Assembly (NCBI GenBank): GCA_036160575.1
Contig: JAYYDT010000118.1
Coordinates: 1-12,465 of the forward strand
Direction of reading: 5' to 3'
Length of the DNA: 12,465 bases
From: TMED26 sp002694075
Lineage (GTDB): Bacteria > Pseudomonadota > Alphaproteobacteria > Thalassobaculales > Thalassobaculaceae
Part shown: positions 1 to 7,395 of the stretch, piece after piece
How the letters are laid out: each line of letters starts with the position of its first letter
Numbering within the stretch: the stretch's first letter is position 1
Notes under the pieces: model-generated
The model's database searches: none
Seen by the model: only the letters and a program-made list of their open reading frames with translations
Told to the model about the DNA's origin: nothing
Translations under genes and position numbers: made by a program

Positions 1-1959
1 GGAGCGTTGAGCGTCCACCTCGGCGGCCAGACGGGCGCCGCCGATGACATGGACCGCCGGTCCGGCGGCGGTCAACGCCGTGGCCAAGTCGGCGTTTTCG
101 ACCTGTCCAGCGCAGACCACCACATGATCCACGTCCAGCAGCTGGTCGCGTCCGTCGACGGTGATGTGCAGGCCGGCGTCGTCGACATGGCGGTAGGTGA
201 CGCCGGCAATCTGTCGCACACCGTAGTCGCGCAATTCCTGGCGCAATATCCACCCGGTGCTTTTGCCAAGGCCGCGGCCAAAGCGGTCGGCCCGCCGTTG
301 CAACATGGTGACCGCGCGCGCCGGCGGCGCCGGCACGCGGTCGCGGCCAATGCCCCATTGGCGCCTGAAACCGGCCACCTCGCCTTCTTCGCCGCCGCCG
401 CCATGGGCCAGGAACAGGGCGGTGTCATGGCCGATCCCGCCGCCGCCAATCACCGCCACCTTGGCCCCAGCGACCACCTGGCCGCTCAAAACCTCGGTGT
501 AGCCGATCACTTTCGGGTGGTCGGCGCCGGCGATGTCCAGCGGCCTGGGGTCGACCCCGGTGGCAACCACCACGCTGTCGAACCCGCCGGCGGCGAGACG
601 CGACGCGTCAACCCTTTCGCCGAGGCGGAGGGTGACTCCGGCGGCCGCCAATTGGGCGGCAAAACCGGCGATGGCGCGACCGAAATCGGCCTTGCCGGGG
701 ATACGCGCGGCGAGGCGAAACTGCCCACCGATTGCGTCGGCCCGGTCGAACAAGGTGACGGCATGACCGCGGCCGGCCGCCGCCAGGGCGCAGGCAATGC
801 CGGCCACGCCGGCGCCGACCACCGCGACTCGCTTGGTGACCGGCGCCGGCCCACCCGCGAACTCGGCCTCGCGGGCGGCCTTGGGGTTGACCAAACAGGT
901 GACGATTTTATCGGTGAAATAATGGTCCAAACAGGCCTGGTTACAGGCGACGCAGACCGTGATCCGATCGCTGGCGCCGGCCACCGCCTTGTTGACGAAA
1001 TCGGCGTCGGCGAGAAACGGCCGGGCCATCGAGATCAAATCGGCCTGGCCGGCGGCCAGCACCGCCTCGGCGGTTTCCGGCAAGTTGATGCGGTTGCTGG
1101 CGACCACCGGCAGGCTGACAGCCGCCCGGATCGCCTGAGTGGCGCCGGTGAAGGCGGCCGGTGGCACCGTTCCGGAAATGGTCGGCACCTGAGATTCGTG
1201 CCAACCAATCCCCGAGGACAGGCAATCGGCGCCGGCGGCTTCCAGCGCGCGGGCCAGGGCCAGAATCTCGTCATCGTCCATGCCGCCCTCGATCAAATCC
1301 AGCGCCGACATGCGAAAAGTCAAAACCCCGGCGGTCCCCATAGCCGCCCGCACCGCTTCGGTGACGGCGACCGGAAAACGCAAGCGGCGGGTAAAATCAC
1401 CGCCCCAGTCGTCGTCGCGGTGGTTGGTGCGGGCGGCCAGAAACTGGCTCATCAAATAGCCTTCCGAGCCCATGATCTCGACCCCGTCATAGCCGGCGTC
1501 GAGGGCCAGTTCGGCGGCGCGCGCGAAATCGGCGATGGTCTCCGCGATCATCGCGGCGGTCATCTCGGCCGGCGTGTCGCGGTTGATCGGCGATTTGATC
1601 GGCGACGGCGCGACAATCTCGCCATGATAGCCGTAGCGACCGGCGTGCAGAATTTGCAGCAGGATGCGGCCACCGGCCGCGCGCACCGGCCCCGTGATGC
1701 GGCGGTGGTGGGCGGCGTCGGCGGCGCTGGCCATGACACAGGGATGATCCTTGAGGCGGCCGGCGGCGTTGGGCGAGAAACCGCCGGTGACGATCAAACC
1801 GGCGCCGCCCGCCGCGCGCGCCGCATAGAAGCGGCCGAGTTGATCGAAATGACCCGGATTGCCTTCCAGGTTGGTGTGCATGGAGCCCATCACCATCCGA
1901 TTGGCCAAGGTCACGGCGCCGACGGTGAGCGGCTGGGCGAGCAATGGAAAAGAAGTCAT
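1..1959 (-). CDS. fadH: 2,4-dienoyl-CoA reductase (NADPH), FadH type; C-terminus cut by window edge
   Basis: The enzyme reduces 2,4-dienoyl-CoA esters during breakdown of unsaturated fatty acids, passing electrons from NADPH through FAD, a [4Fe-4S] cluster and FMN. The 653 residues visible match remembered E. coli FadH along their whole length. The N-terminal FMN barrel carries the active-site Tyr168 (GSEGY) and His254 (GIGWHE), equivalent to E. coli Tyr166 and His252. The cluster motif CVACNQAC is followed by a fourth Cys, giving C336, C339, C343 and C355 with E. coli spacing. An FAD-binding GAGVAG lies at 382-387 and an NADPH-domain GGGGIG at 505-510, and a late LGKSTGW stretch is FadH-like. 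The E. coli enzyme has 672 residues, so only about 15-20 are missing off the left edge. The start has AGGGAG 8 nt upstream. It is transcribed divergently from the ligase operon. A long plus-strand frame across it is a GC-bias shadow. Confidence 0.95.
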   Translation of the reverse strand, partial: MTSFPLLAQPLTVGAVTLANRMVMGSMHTNLEGNPGHFDQLGRFYAARAAGGAGLIVTGGFSPNAAGRLKDHPCVMASAADAAHHRRITGPVRAAGGRILLQILHAGRYGYHGEIVAPSPIKSPINRDTPAEMTAAMIAETIADFARAAELALDAGYDGVEIMGSEGYLMSQFLAARTNHRDDDWGGDFTRRLRFPVAVTEAVRAAMGTAGVLTFRMSALDLIEGGMDDDEILALARALEAAGADCLSSGIGWHESQVPTISGTVPPAAFTGATQAIRAAVSLPVVASNRINLPETAEAVLAAGQADLISMARPFLADADFVNKAVAGASDRITVCVACNQACLDHYFTDKIVTCLVNPKAAREAEFAGGPAPVTKRVAVVGAGVAGIACALAAAGRGHAVTLFDRADAIGGQFRLAARIPGKADFGRAIAGFAAQLAAAGVTLRLGERVDASRLAAGGFDSVVVATGVDPRPLDIAGADHPKVIGYTEVLSGQVVAGAKVAVIGGGGIGHDTALFLAHGGGGEEGEVAGFRRQWGIGRDRVPAPPARAVTMLQRRADRFGRGLGKSTGWILRQELRDYGVRQIAGVTYRHVDDAGLHITVDGRDQLLDVDHVVVCAGQVENADLATALTAAGPAVHVIGGARLAAEVDAQRS

Positions 1960-2014
1960 GGTGGAAACTCCCTGACACCTGTCGGCCGCCGGGTCTAACG
2001 CCCGGGTCGCCCCA

Positions 2015-2043
2015 GAATAGCCGCGCCGGCGCGAGCAAGACAA
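2015..2043 (-). promoter_or_regulatory. Candidate promoter of fadH
   Basis: Read on the minus strand, TTGTCT (2043-2038) and CTATTC (2020-2015) are separated by 17 nt. This resembles the CTTGAC/CTATAT style of alphaproteobacterial housekeeping promoters. Transcription would begin near 2008, giving a leader of about 50 nt ahead of fadH. It was identified by eye only. Confidence 0.4.
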
Positions 2044-2093
2044 ACAGCTTCGCCCCATCCCCGCGCGGCGGATGCCCGGCTCTCTTGTCTTAC

Positions 2094-2122
2094 TTGTCTC
2101 GCGGGCCGCCGGGCCGCTAGCA
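2094..2122 (+). promoter_or_regulatory. Candidate promoter of the ligase operon
   Basis: TTGTCT (2094-2099) is followed after 17 nt by CTAGCA (2117-2122), mirroring the fadH promoter. A second TTGTCT copy sits 9 nt earlier (2085-2090), forming a direct repeat. If this promoter is real, its -10 box overlaps the first ATG of the ligase frame (2122), and translation would have to start at the ATG at 2158. The -10 match is weak. Confidence 0.3.
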
Positions 2123-3909
2123 TGGCCTCCTTCGCCCCCGGCCAAAAGTGGTTCTCGATGACAGTCTTTCCCCAATTGGCGTACCGCCCCAGCGCGGCGG
2201 CGATTGACGCGGCGGTCGCCAAATTGACGGCGGAGGACCCGGCCTTCCGGGTCAGCCGCCAGCCGCTCAACGGCGGCCAGATTCTGGCCTTCGACCAGCT
2301 GCCGGCGAATTTGGCCGCCTGGTTCGACCTCGCCGTTCCTTTCGCCGACCAAGATTTTCTTGTGTTCGAGGACGAACGTCTCAGCTTCGCCGAGACCCGC
2401 GCCGTCGCCGACCGCGCCGCCGCCATGATGCAAGACCGCTTCGCTGTGGCCAAAGGCGACCGGGTGATGTTGGGGCTGCGCAATTTTCCGGAATGGATTA
2501 TCGCCTACATGGCGGCGGTCACCCTCGGCGCCATCGTGGTGCCGTTTAACGCTTGGTGGCGGGCCGGCGAGGCCGGCTTCGCGCTGGACGATTGCACGCC
2601 CCGCCTGGCGATTATCGATGGCGAGCGCTGGGCCGCCTGGGGCGACGAACTGACCGCCCGGCGGATCGCCGCCGTGGTGGTGCGCGCGCCGGCGGTCGGT
2701 CCGGCCCATGCTTGGACGGCGGAAATGGCCGCCGCGCCGGACGCGCCCCGACCGGTCACCGTCGGCCATGACGATGACGCCACCATCCTCTACACCTCGG
2801 GTTCCACCGGCACGCCCAAGGGCGCGGTGTCGACACAGCGCGCGGTCTTGTCTGTTCTAAAATGCTGGGCCGCCTATTTCGGCGCTCTGCGTGGCCTCAC
2901 CGAGGCGGCGATGGCGGCCGCCGGCACGCCCCCACCAAGCGACCCGGTGGCGAGTTTGCAAACCGTGCCGCTGTTCCATGTGACTGGCTGCAACGCGCTG
3001 TTTTTGATGTGCTTTCCGATTGGCCGCAAGCTGGTGTTGATGCCCAGATGGGAGGTCGCGGCGGCCCGCCGCCTGATCGCCGCCGAGCGGATCACCCATT
3101 TCGTCGGCGTGCCGACGCAAAGCCATGAATTGCTGAGCGCGCCGGGCCTGGCCGACCATGATCTGTCGAGCTTGGTCGATATCGGCGGTGGCGGTGCCGC
3201 CCGCCCGGCCAGCCATGTCGCCGATTTGCTCGGCGCGTTCCCAAACGCCGCCCCGGCCCTCGGTTATGGCCTGACCGAAACCAACGCCCTTGGCTGCGTG
3301 ACCAACGGACCGGATTACGCCGCCCGCCCGGCGAGCACCGGTCGGCCGACCCCGCCGACCAGTGAGATCAGCATTCGCGACAACGCCTTCGCCGCCCTGC
3401 CGCCCGGCGCGGTGGGCGAGATTTGCCTGCGCAATCCGGCCAATATGCGCGGCTATTGGAACCGCCCGGAAGCCACCCAAGCGGCCTTGGTCGACGGCTG
3501 GTTCCGGAGCGGCGACCTGGGCTATTTAGACGACGACGGCTTTTTATTCATCGTCGACCGGGCCAAGGACATCATTGTGCGCGGCGGCGAGAATATCGCC
3601 GCCCAGGAAGTGGAAAACTGTCTGTACCGCCATCCCGGCGTGGCCGAGGCGGCCGTCTTCGGCCTGCCCGACATCCGTCTCGGCGAGATCGTCGCGGCGG
3701 TCATCCATCCGGCCGCCGGCGCGCGGCTCGACGGCGCCAGCCTGCGCAGCCACGCCGAGGTCCATTTGTCGCATTTTAAAATTCCGGCGCGGATTTGGTT
3801 CAGCGCCGCGCCATTGCCGCGCACCGCGTCGGAAAAGATCGACAAGCGCGCCGTACGTGCGCTTTATTCAGAACACCAAGAAAACGCGGATAAAGGAGGG
3901 GGAATATGA
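2122..3909 (+). CDS. Class I adenylate-forming acyl-CoA ligase (AMP-binding)
   Basis: It activates a carboxylic acid to its CoA thioester through an acyl-adenylate, and as first gene of the operon it feeds the beta-oxidation enzymes behind it. With the 2122 start it has 595 residues. Motifs in order are the phosphate-binding loop YTSGSTGTPKG (224-234), GYGLTET (381-387), the SGDLGY aspartate Asp465, the hinge region DRAKDIIVRGGENI starting at Asp479, and the C-terminal PRTASEKIDKR with the likely catalytic Lys572. The last motif has Glu where many relatives have Gly; related ligases with other residues there exist, so activity is not in doubt. Neither the ATG at 2122 nor the in-frame ATG at 2158 has a good ribosome site. 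The longer form is given, but the candidate promoter favours 2158. The stop overlaps the next start as ATGA. Substrate is not predictable from sequence; long-chain or aryl-type acids are both possible. Confidence 0.93.
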   Translation: MASFAPGQKWFSMTVFPQLAYRPSAAAIDAAVAKLTAEDPAFRVSRQPLNGGQILAFDQLPANLAAWFDLAVPFADQDFLVFEDERLSFAETRAVADRAAAMMQDRFAVAKGDRVMLGLRNFPEWIIAYMAAVTLGAIVVPFNAWWRAGEAGFALDDCTPRLAIIDGERWAAWGDELTARRIAAVVVRAPAVGPAHAWTAEMAAAPDAPRPVTVGHDDDATILYTSGSTGTPKGAVSTQRAVLSVLKCWAAYFGALRGLTEAAMAAAGTPPPSDPVASLQTVPLFHVTGCNALFLMCFPIGRKLVLMPRWEVAAARRLIAAERITHFVGVPTQSHELLSAPGLADHDLSSLVDIGGGGAARPASHVADLLGAFPNAAPALGYGLTETNALGCVTNGPDYAARPASTGRPTPPTSEISIRDNAFAALPPGAVGEICLRNPANMRGYWNRPEATQAALVDGWFRSGDLGYLDDDGFLFIVDRAKDIIVRGGENIAAQEVENCLYRHPGVAEAAVFGLPDIRLGEIVAAVIHPAAGARLDGASLRSHAEVHLSHFKIPARIWFSAAPLPRTASEKIDKRAVRALYSEHQENADKGGGI

Positions 3910-4370
3910 GCCAAACAATGGCGAAGGATGCCTATCTGGCCCTGCGCGACCATGAATTGGCGCCGGGCTCGTGGTTCACCGTGGATCAGGACCGGATTAA
4001 CCAGTTCGCCGACGCCACCGGCGACCATCAATTCATTCATGTCGACCCCGCGCGCGCCGCCAAGACCCCGTTTGGCGCGACCATCGCCCATGGCTTCCTC
4101 AGTTTGTCACTGTTGCCCCACCTCAACGCCGAGATCAGCGTGAAACCGGAAAATGTCGAGATGGGCATCAATTATGGCCTCAACAAAGTGCGCTTTTTGA
4201 CCCCAGTGCGGGTCGGCAGCGCCGTGCGGGTCCGCCAGAAGATCAAGTCGGTCGAGGAAAAAACCCCAGGCCGGCTGCTCACCACCACCGAGGTGACCCT
4301 GGAAATCCAGGGCGAGGACAAACCCGCCTTGATCGCCGAAACCTTGACCATGACCGTGCTCGCCGCCTGA
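3906..4370 (+). CDS. MaoC/NodN-type (R)-specific enoyl-CoA hydratase
   Basis: It hydrates 2-enoyl-CoA, most likely to the (3R)-hydroxyacyl-CoA, as in the single-hotdog hydratases related to NodN and mycobacterial Rv0130. The 154-residue protein holds the hydratase motif ATGDHQFIHVDP with the catalytic pair Asp40 and His45, followed by the typical PFGATIAHGFLSLSL stretch (from Pro55). Length and residue spacing agree with the family. A strong ribosome site AAGGAGG lies 6 nt upstream, and the start overlaps the ligase stop by 4 nt, so the two are translationally coupled. The next gene, an MFE-2-like dehydrogenase, is the expected consumer of an R product. R stereochemistry is inferred from family and context. 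Confidence 0.92.
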   Translation: MSQTMAKDAYLALRDHELAPGSWFTVDQDRINQFADATGDHQFIHVDPARAAKTPFGATIAHGFLSLSLLPHLNAEISVKPENVEMGINYGLNKVRFLTPVRVGSAVRVRQKIKSVEEKTPGRLLTTTEVTLEIQGEDKPALIAETLTMTVLAA

Positions 4371-4398
4371 CCGCGGCCAGCTTTGGAGATTTGATCGA

Positions 4399-5337
4399 AT
4401 GACTCTGCGTTTTGATGGCAAGACGGCGATTGTGACCGGCGCCGGCAATGGCCTCGGCCGTTCCCACGCCTTGGCCTTGGCGGCGCGCGGCGCCAAGGTG
4501 GTGGTCAATGATTTTGGCGGCGGCCGCGACGGCAGCGGCGGCTCCAGCGCCGCCGCCGAGGCGGTGGTCGCCGAGATTACCGCCGCCGGGGGCGCCGCCA
4601 TCGCCAATGGCGCCGATGTCACCGACGCCGAGGCGGTGGCGACGATGGTCGCTCAGACCATGGACGCCTGGGGCCGTGTCGATATCCTGATCAACAACGC
4701 GGGCATCCTGCGCGACCGTACCTTCGCCAAAATCACCATGGATGATTTCCGCAAGGTCATGGAGGTGCATTTGATGGGCAGCGTCAATTGCACCCACGCG
4801 GTCTGGCCAATCATGCGCGAACAAGCCTATGGCCGCATCGTGATGACCAGTTCCTCAAGTGGCCTGCACGGCAATTTCGGACAGTCCAATTACGGCGCGG
4901 CCAAGGCCGGCGTGGTCGGCCTGATGAATGTGCTGGTATTGGAAGGCGAGAAATATGGCATCCGCGTCAATACCTTGGCGCCGTCGGCGGCGACGCGCAT
5001 GACCGAGGAATTGATGTCGGCCGAGGCGCTCGATCTTTTGGACCCGGCCTCGGTCACCCCAGGGGTGCTGTTCCTGGCTGGCGAAGACGCGCCCAACAAA
5101 ACCATTTTGGGCGCCGGCGCGGGTACCTTTTCGGTCATCGAAATCACCGAGACCACCGGCAAATGGTTGCCGGAAGCCGACCGCACACCCGAGGCCATCG
5201 CCGCCCATTGGGCTAGCATCGCCGATCCGACGCAACGTCAACACTTGGCCAACGCCGGGGCGCAGACGCAGAACATGCTGAAGCAAGCCGCCGCCGGTTT
5301 GGGCCTTGACTTAAAACTGGATGGGCAACTCGCCTAA
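4399..5337 (+). CDS. SDR-family (3R)-hydroxyacyl-CoA dehydrogenase, MFE-2-like
   Basis: This short-chain dehydrogenase likely oxidises (3R)-hydroxyacyl-CoA to 3-oxoacyl-CoA with NAD. The 312 residues resemble the dehydrogenase domain of peroxisomal multifunctional enzyme 2 more than the short 250-residue SDRs. The dinucleotide loop TGAGNGLG is at 13-20 and Asp38 follows the second strand, suggesting NAD rather than NADP. NNAG is at 99-102. The catalytic triad is Ser152, Tyr165 and Lys169 within the MFE-2-like stretch SSSSGLHGNFGQSNYGAAK. The roughly 100-residue tail after the Rossmann core is also MFE-2-like. GGAG lies 10 nt before the start, 28 nt after the hydratase. In MFE-2 the hydratase is fused to this domain; here it is the separate upstream gene. 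Confidence 0.92.
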   Translation: MTLRFDGKTAIVTGAGNGLGRSHALALAARGAKVVVNDFGGGRDGSGGSSAAAEAVVAEITAAGGAAIANGADVTDAEAVATMVAQTMDAWGRVDILINNAGILRDRTFAKITMDDFRKVMEVHLMGSVNCTHAVWPIMREQAYGRIVMTSSSSGLHGNFGQSNYGAAKAGVVGLMNVLVLEGEKYGIRVNTLAPSAATRMTEELMSAEALDLLDPASVTPGVLFLAGEDAPNKTILGAGAGTFSVIEITETTGKWLPEADRTPEAIAAHWASIADPTQRQHLANAGAQTQNMLKQAAAGLGLDLKLDGQLA

Positions 5338-5374
5338 CACCGCGAGTCACGCCGTTTTCGAGGGGAGAGAAACC

Positions 5375-6553
5375 ATGAAAGAAGCCGTCATCGTCTCAAC
5401 CGCGCGCACGCCGATCGGCAAAGCCTATCGCGGCGCCTTCAACATGACCAAGGGCGGGGCGCTCGGCGGCCACGCCATCAGCCACGCCGTCGCCAAGGCC
5501 GGCATCGACCCGGCCGAGGTCGAGGATTGCGTGATGGGCTGCGCCCTGCCGCAGGGCACCACCGGCTATAACGTCGGCCGAGTCACCGCCGTCGCCGCCG
5601 GCTTGCCAGTGACCACCGCCGGCATGACCATCGACCGGCAATGTTCGTCGGGCATGATGGCCATCGCCACCGCCGCCAAGCAAATCACCGAGGATGGTTT
5701 CGGGGTGATGGTCGCCGGCGGTTTGGAGTCCATCTCGTTGGTTCAAAACGAGCACAACAACCGCCACATGTTGCAAGACGACGAGGTGTTGCGGCGCTCG
5801 AAAGACTTTTACATGCCGATGCTGAACACCGCCGAAGTGGTCGCCGAACGCTATGGCATCAGCCGCGAGGTGATGGATGAATTCGGCCTGCAAAGCCAGA
5901 ACCGCGTCGCCGCCGCCCAGGCGGCCGGCAAATTCGACGACGAAATCGTGCCGATGACCACCGTCAAAGCGATCCAAAACAAAGAGACCGGCGCCATCCT
6001 GCACGAGGAGGTGACCCTCGCCCAGGACGAGGGGGTGCGAGCCTCCACCCTGGACGGGGTGCAGAGCCTGAAAACCGTCATCGAGGGCGGAACGATCACC
6101 GCCGGCAACGCCTCGCAATTGTCCGACGGCGCCTCCGCCTCGGTGGTGATGGACGCCAAGCTGGCCGCCCAAAAAGGTCTGCAGCCGTTGGGCATTTACC
6201 GCGGCCTCGCGGTCGCCGGCTGCGAGCCGGATGAGATGGGCATCGGCCCGGTGTTCGCGGTGCCGAAACTGCTCGACCGTCATGGCCTGAAAGTCGATGA
6301 CATCGGGCTGTGGGAGTTGAACGAGGCGTTCGCCGTGCAAGTGCTGTACTGCCGCGACCGGCTCGGCATCGACAATGACAAACTGAACGTCAATGGCGGC
6401 GCCATCGCCGTCGGCCATCCCTATGGCATGTCCGGCGCCCGCCTGGTCGGCCATGCCCTGCTCGAGGGCAAACGGCGCGGCGTCAAATATGTCGTGGTGA
6501 CGATGTGCATCGGCGGCGGTCAGGGCGCCGCCGGCCTGTTCGAAGTCGCGTAA
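5375..6553 (+). CDS. Thiolase (acetyl-CoA C-acyltransferase)
   Basis: It cleaves 3-oxoacyl-CoA with CoA, ending the beta-oxidation round of this operon. The 392-residue protein has the standard length and all thiolase catalytic residues: nucleophile Cys90 in DRQCSSGM, Asn316 in NEAF, His348 in GHPYGMSGAR and Cys378 in CIGGGQGAAG. The HPYGM form replaces the textbook HPIGA, a variant I associate with alphaproteobacterial acyl-CoA thiolases. The chosen ATG has GGGGAG 7 nt upstream and begins with KEAVIVSTARTP, the usual thiolase N-terminus. An in-frame ATG at 5321 would add 18 unlikely residues and overlap the dehydrogenase. The long minus-strand frame opposite it is a shadow. Last gene of the operon, convergent with the next. 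Confidence 0.95.
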   Translation: MKEAVIVSTARTPIGKAYRGAFNMTKGGALGGHAISHAVAKAGIDPAEVEDCVMGCALPQGTTGYNVGRVTAVAAGLPVTTAGMTIDRQCSSGMMAIATAAKQITEDGFGVMVAGGLESISLVQNEHNNRHMLQDDEVLRRSKDFYMPMLNTAEVVAERYGISREVMDEFGLQSQNRVAAAQAAGKFDDEIVPMTTVKAIQNKETGAILHEEVTLAQDEGVRASTLDGVQSLKTVIEGGTITAGNASQLSDGASASVVMDAKLAAQKGLQPLGIYRGLAVAGCEPDEMGIGPVFAVPKLLDRHGLKVDDIGLWELNEAFAVQVLYCRDRLGIDNDKLNVNGGAIAVGHPYGMSGARLVGHALLEGKRRGVKYVVVTMCIGGGQGAAGLFEVA

Positions 6554-6563
6554 AGAAAACGGT

Positions 6564-6585
6564 GGCGGGCGCTTCGGCGCCCGCC
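6564..6585 (-). terminator. GC-rich hairpin terminator at convergent junction
   Basis: A perfect 9-bp stem (GGCGGGCGC / GCGCCCGCC) closes a TTCG tetraloop, 2 nt beyond the stop codon of the minus-strand FAH-family gene and 10 nt beyond the thiolase stop. On the minus strand it is followed by ACCGTTTTCTTT, so it best fits a Rho-independent terminator for the GMC-FAH transcript. On the plus strand no T-run follows, but the stem could still protect or slow the thiolase transcript. Confidence 0.75.
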
Positions 6586-6587
6586 CC

Positions 6588-7370
6588 TCACCCCTCGGCG
6601 ACGACCGGGTTGCTGAGCGTGCCGATGCCGCTGATCTCAACCTCGCAGAGGTCGCCCGGCACCATGTTTTCGGCGTCGCCCTCGGCGCCCATCCAAATCA
6701 CATCGCCGGGATAAAGCGTCAAGTAACGCGACATGGCGCTGATATAGCGGGCCACCCCGAACAGCATATTGTTGGTTTTAAACGAGATCACCTGACGCCC
6801 GTTGAGGCGCACGGTGGTGGTTAAAGCGGCCAGATCCACGTCAGTTTCGATCCACGGTCCCATCGGGCTGAAGGTGTCGGTGTTCTTGGCCCGCCATAGG
6901 GTGCGATCGCTGTTCTGCCAGGTCCGCTCGCTGACATCGTTGCCGATGGTATAACCGAAGACGTAAGCGAGGGCCTCGGCCTCGCTGACATGGCGAGCGG
7001 TGCGGCCGATGACGGCGACCAACTCACCCTCGTATTGGAATAACTCACCGGCATCGGTGGGTTTGACGATGGCTTCGCCGCTGGCGATCAAGGCGTTGTT
7101 GGCGCGGTAGCCGATATCCGGCTTTTCCGGAATATTCGGTTTGGTGCCGGCGATGCGCGCCTGCTCGATGACATGATCGGCGTAGTTGAAACCGGCGGCG
7201 TAAAAAGTACGCGGCCAAACCGGCACCAGCAGTTTGACCGACGCCAGGTCGACCTCGACACCGGCCGTCCATTGGCCAACGATGGGGTCCCCGTCGCCTA
7301 AGAGAATCCGCGCGCCGCGCACTTGTCCGAAGTGGACCTGGCCGGCCTGTTCCACCCGCGCCCATTTCAT
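6588..7370 (-). CDS. Fumarylacetoacetate hydrolase (FAH) family protein
   Basis: Members of this family hydrolyse, decarboxylate or isomerise oxo-acids such as acylpyruvates in aromatic and related catabolism. The 260-residue protein is a single-domain bacterial form. The metal ligands appear as Glu114 and Glu116 in YEGELVAVIG and Asp145 in GNDVSERTWQ. Lys162 and Asp165 in KNTDTFSPMGPW match the active-site stretch usually written K..DTF.P.GP. The C-terminal GDVIWMGAEGD and NPV segments are family hallmarks. A purine-rich GGGGAG site lies 8 nt before the ATG. The start is 25 nt after the GMC dehydrogenase stop, so the pair is an operon. The exact reaction cannot be read from sequence. Confidence 0.9.
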   Translation of the reverse strand: MKWARVEQAGQVHFGQVRGARILLGDGDPIVGQWTAGVEVDLASVKLLVPVWPRTFYAAGFNYADHVIEQARIAGTKPNIPEKPDIGYRANNALIASGEAIVKPTDAGELFQYEGELVAVIGRTARHVSEAEALAYVFGYTIGNDVSERTWQNSDRTLWRAKNTDTFSPMGPWIETDVDLAALTTTVRLNGRQVISFKTNNMLFGVARYISAMSRYLTLYPGDVIWMGAEGDAENMVPGDLCEVEISGIGTLSNPVVAEG

Positions 7371-7395
7371 CGCCGCTCTCCCCCGCCGCGTCGGT

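Noticed and set aside
7..1998. Plus-strand open frame of 663 codons opposite fadH
   Set aside because: The minus strand encodes FadH with all catalytic and cluster residues. The plus-strand product is a low-complexity Gly/Ala/Arg/His-rich translation with no recognisable domain, a typical shadow in GC-rich DNA.
5321..5374. Upstream start for the thiolase
   Set aside because: Adds residues not typical of thiolases and overlaps the dehydrogenase; the ATG at 5375 has a clear ribosome site and standard N-terminus.
5396..6640. Minus-strand open frame of 414 codons opposite the thiolase
   Set aside because: His/Gly/Ala-rich shadow without motifs; the plus strand has a full thiolase with all four catalytic residues, and the frame also runs over the terminator.
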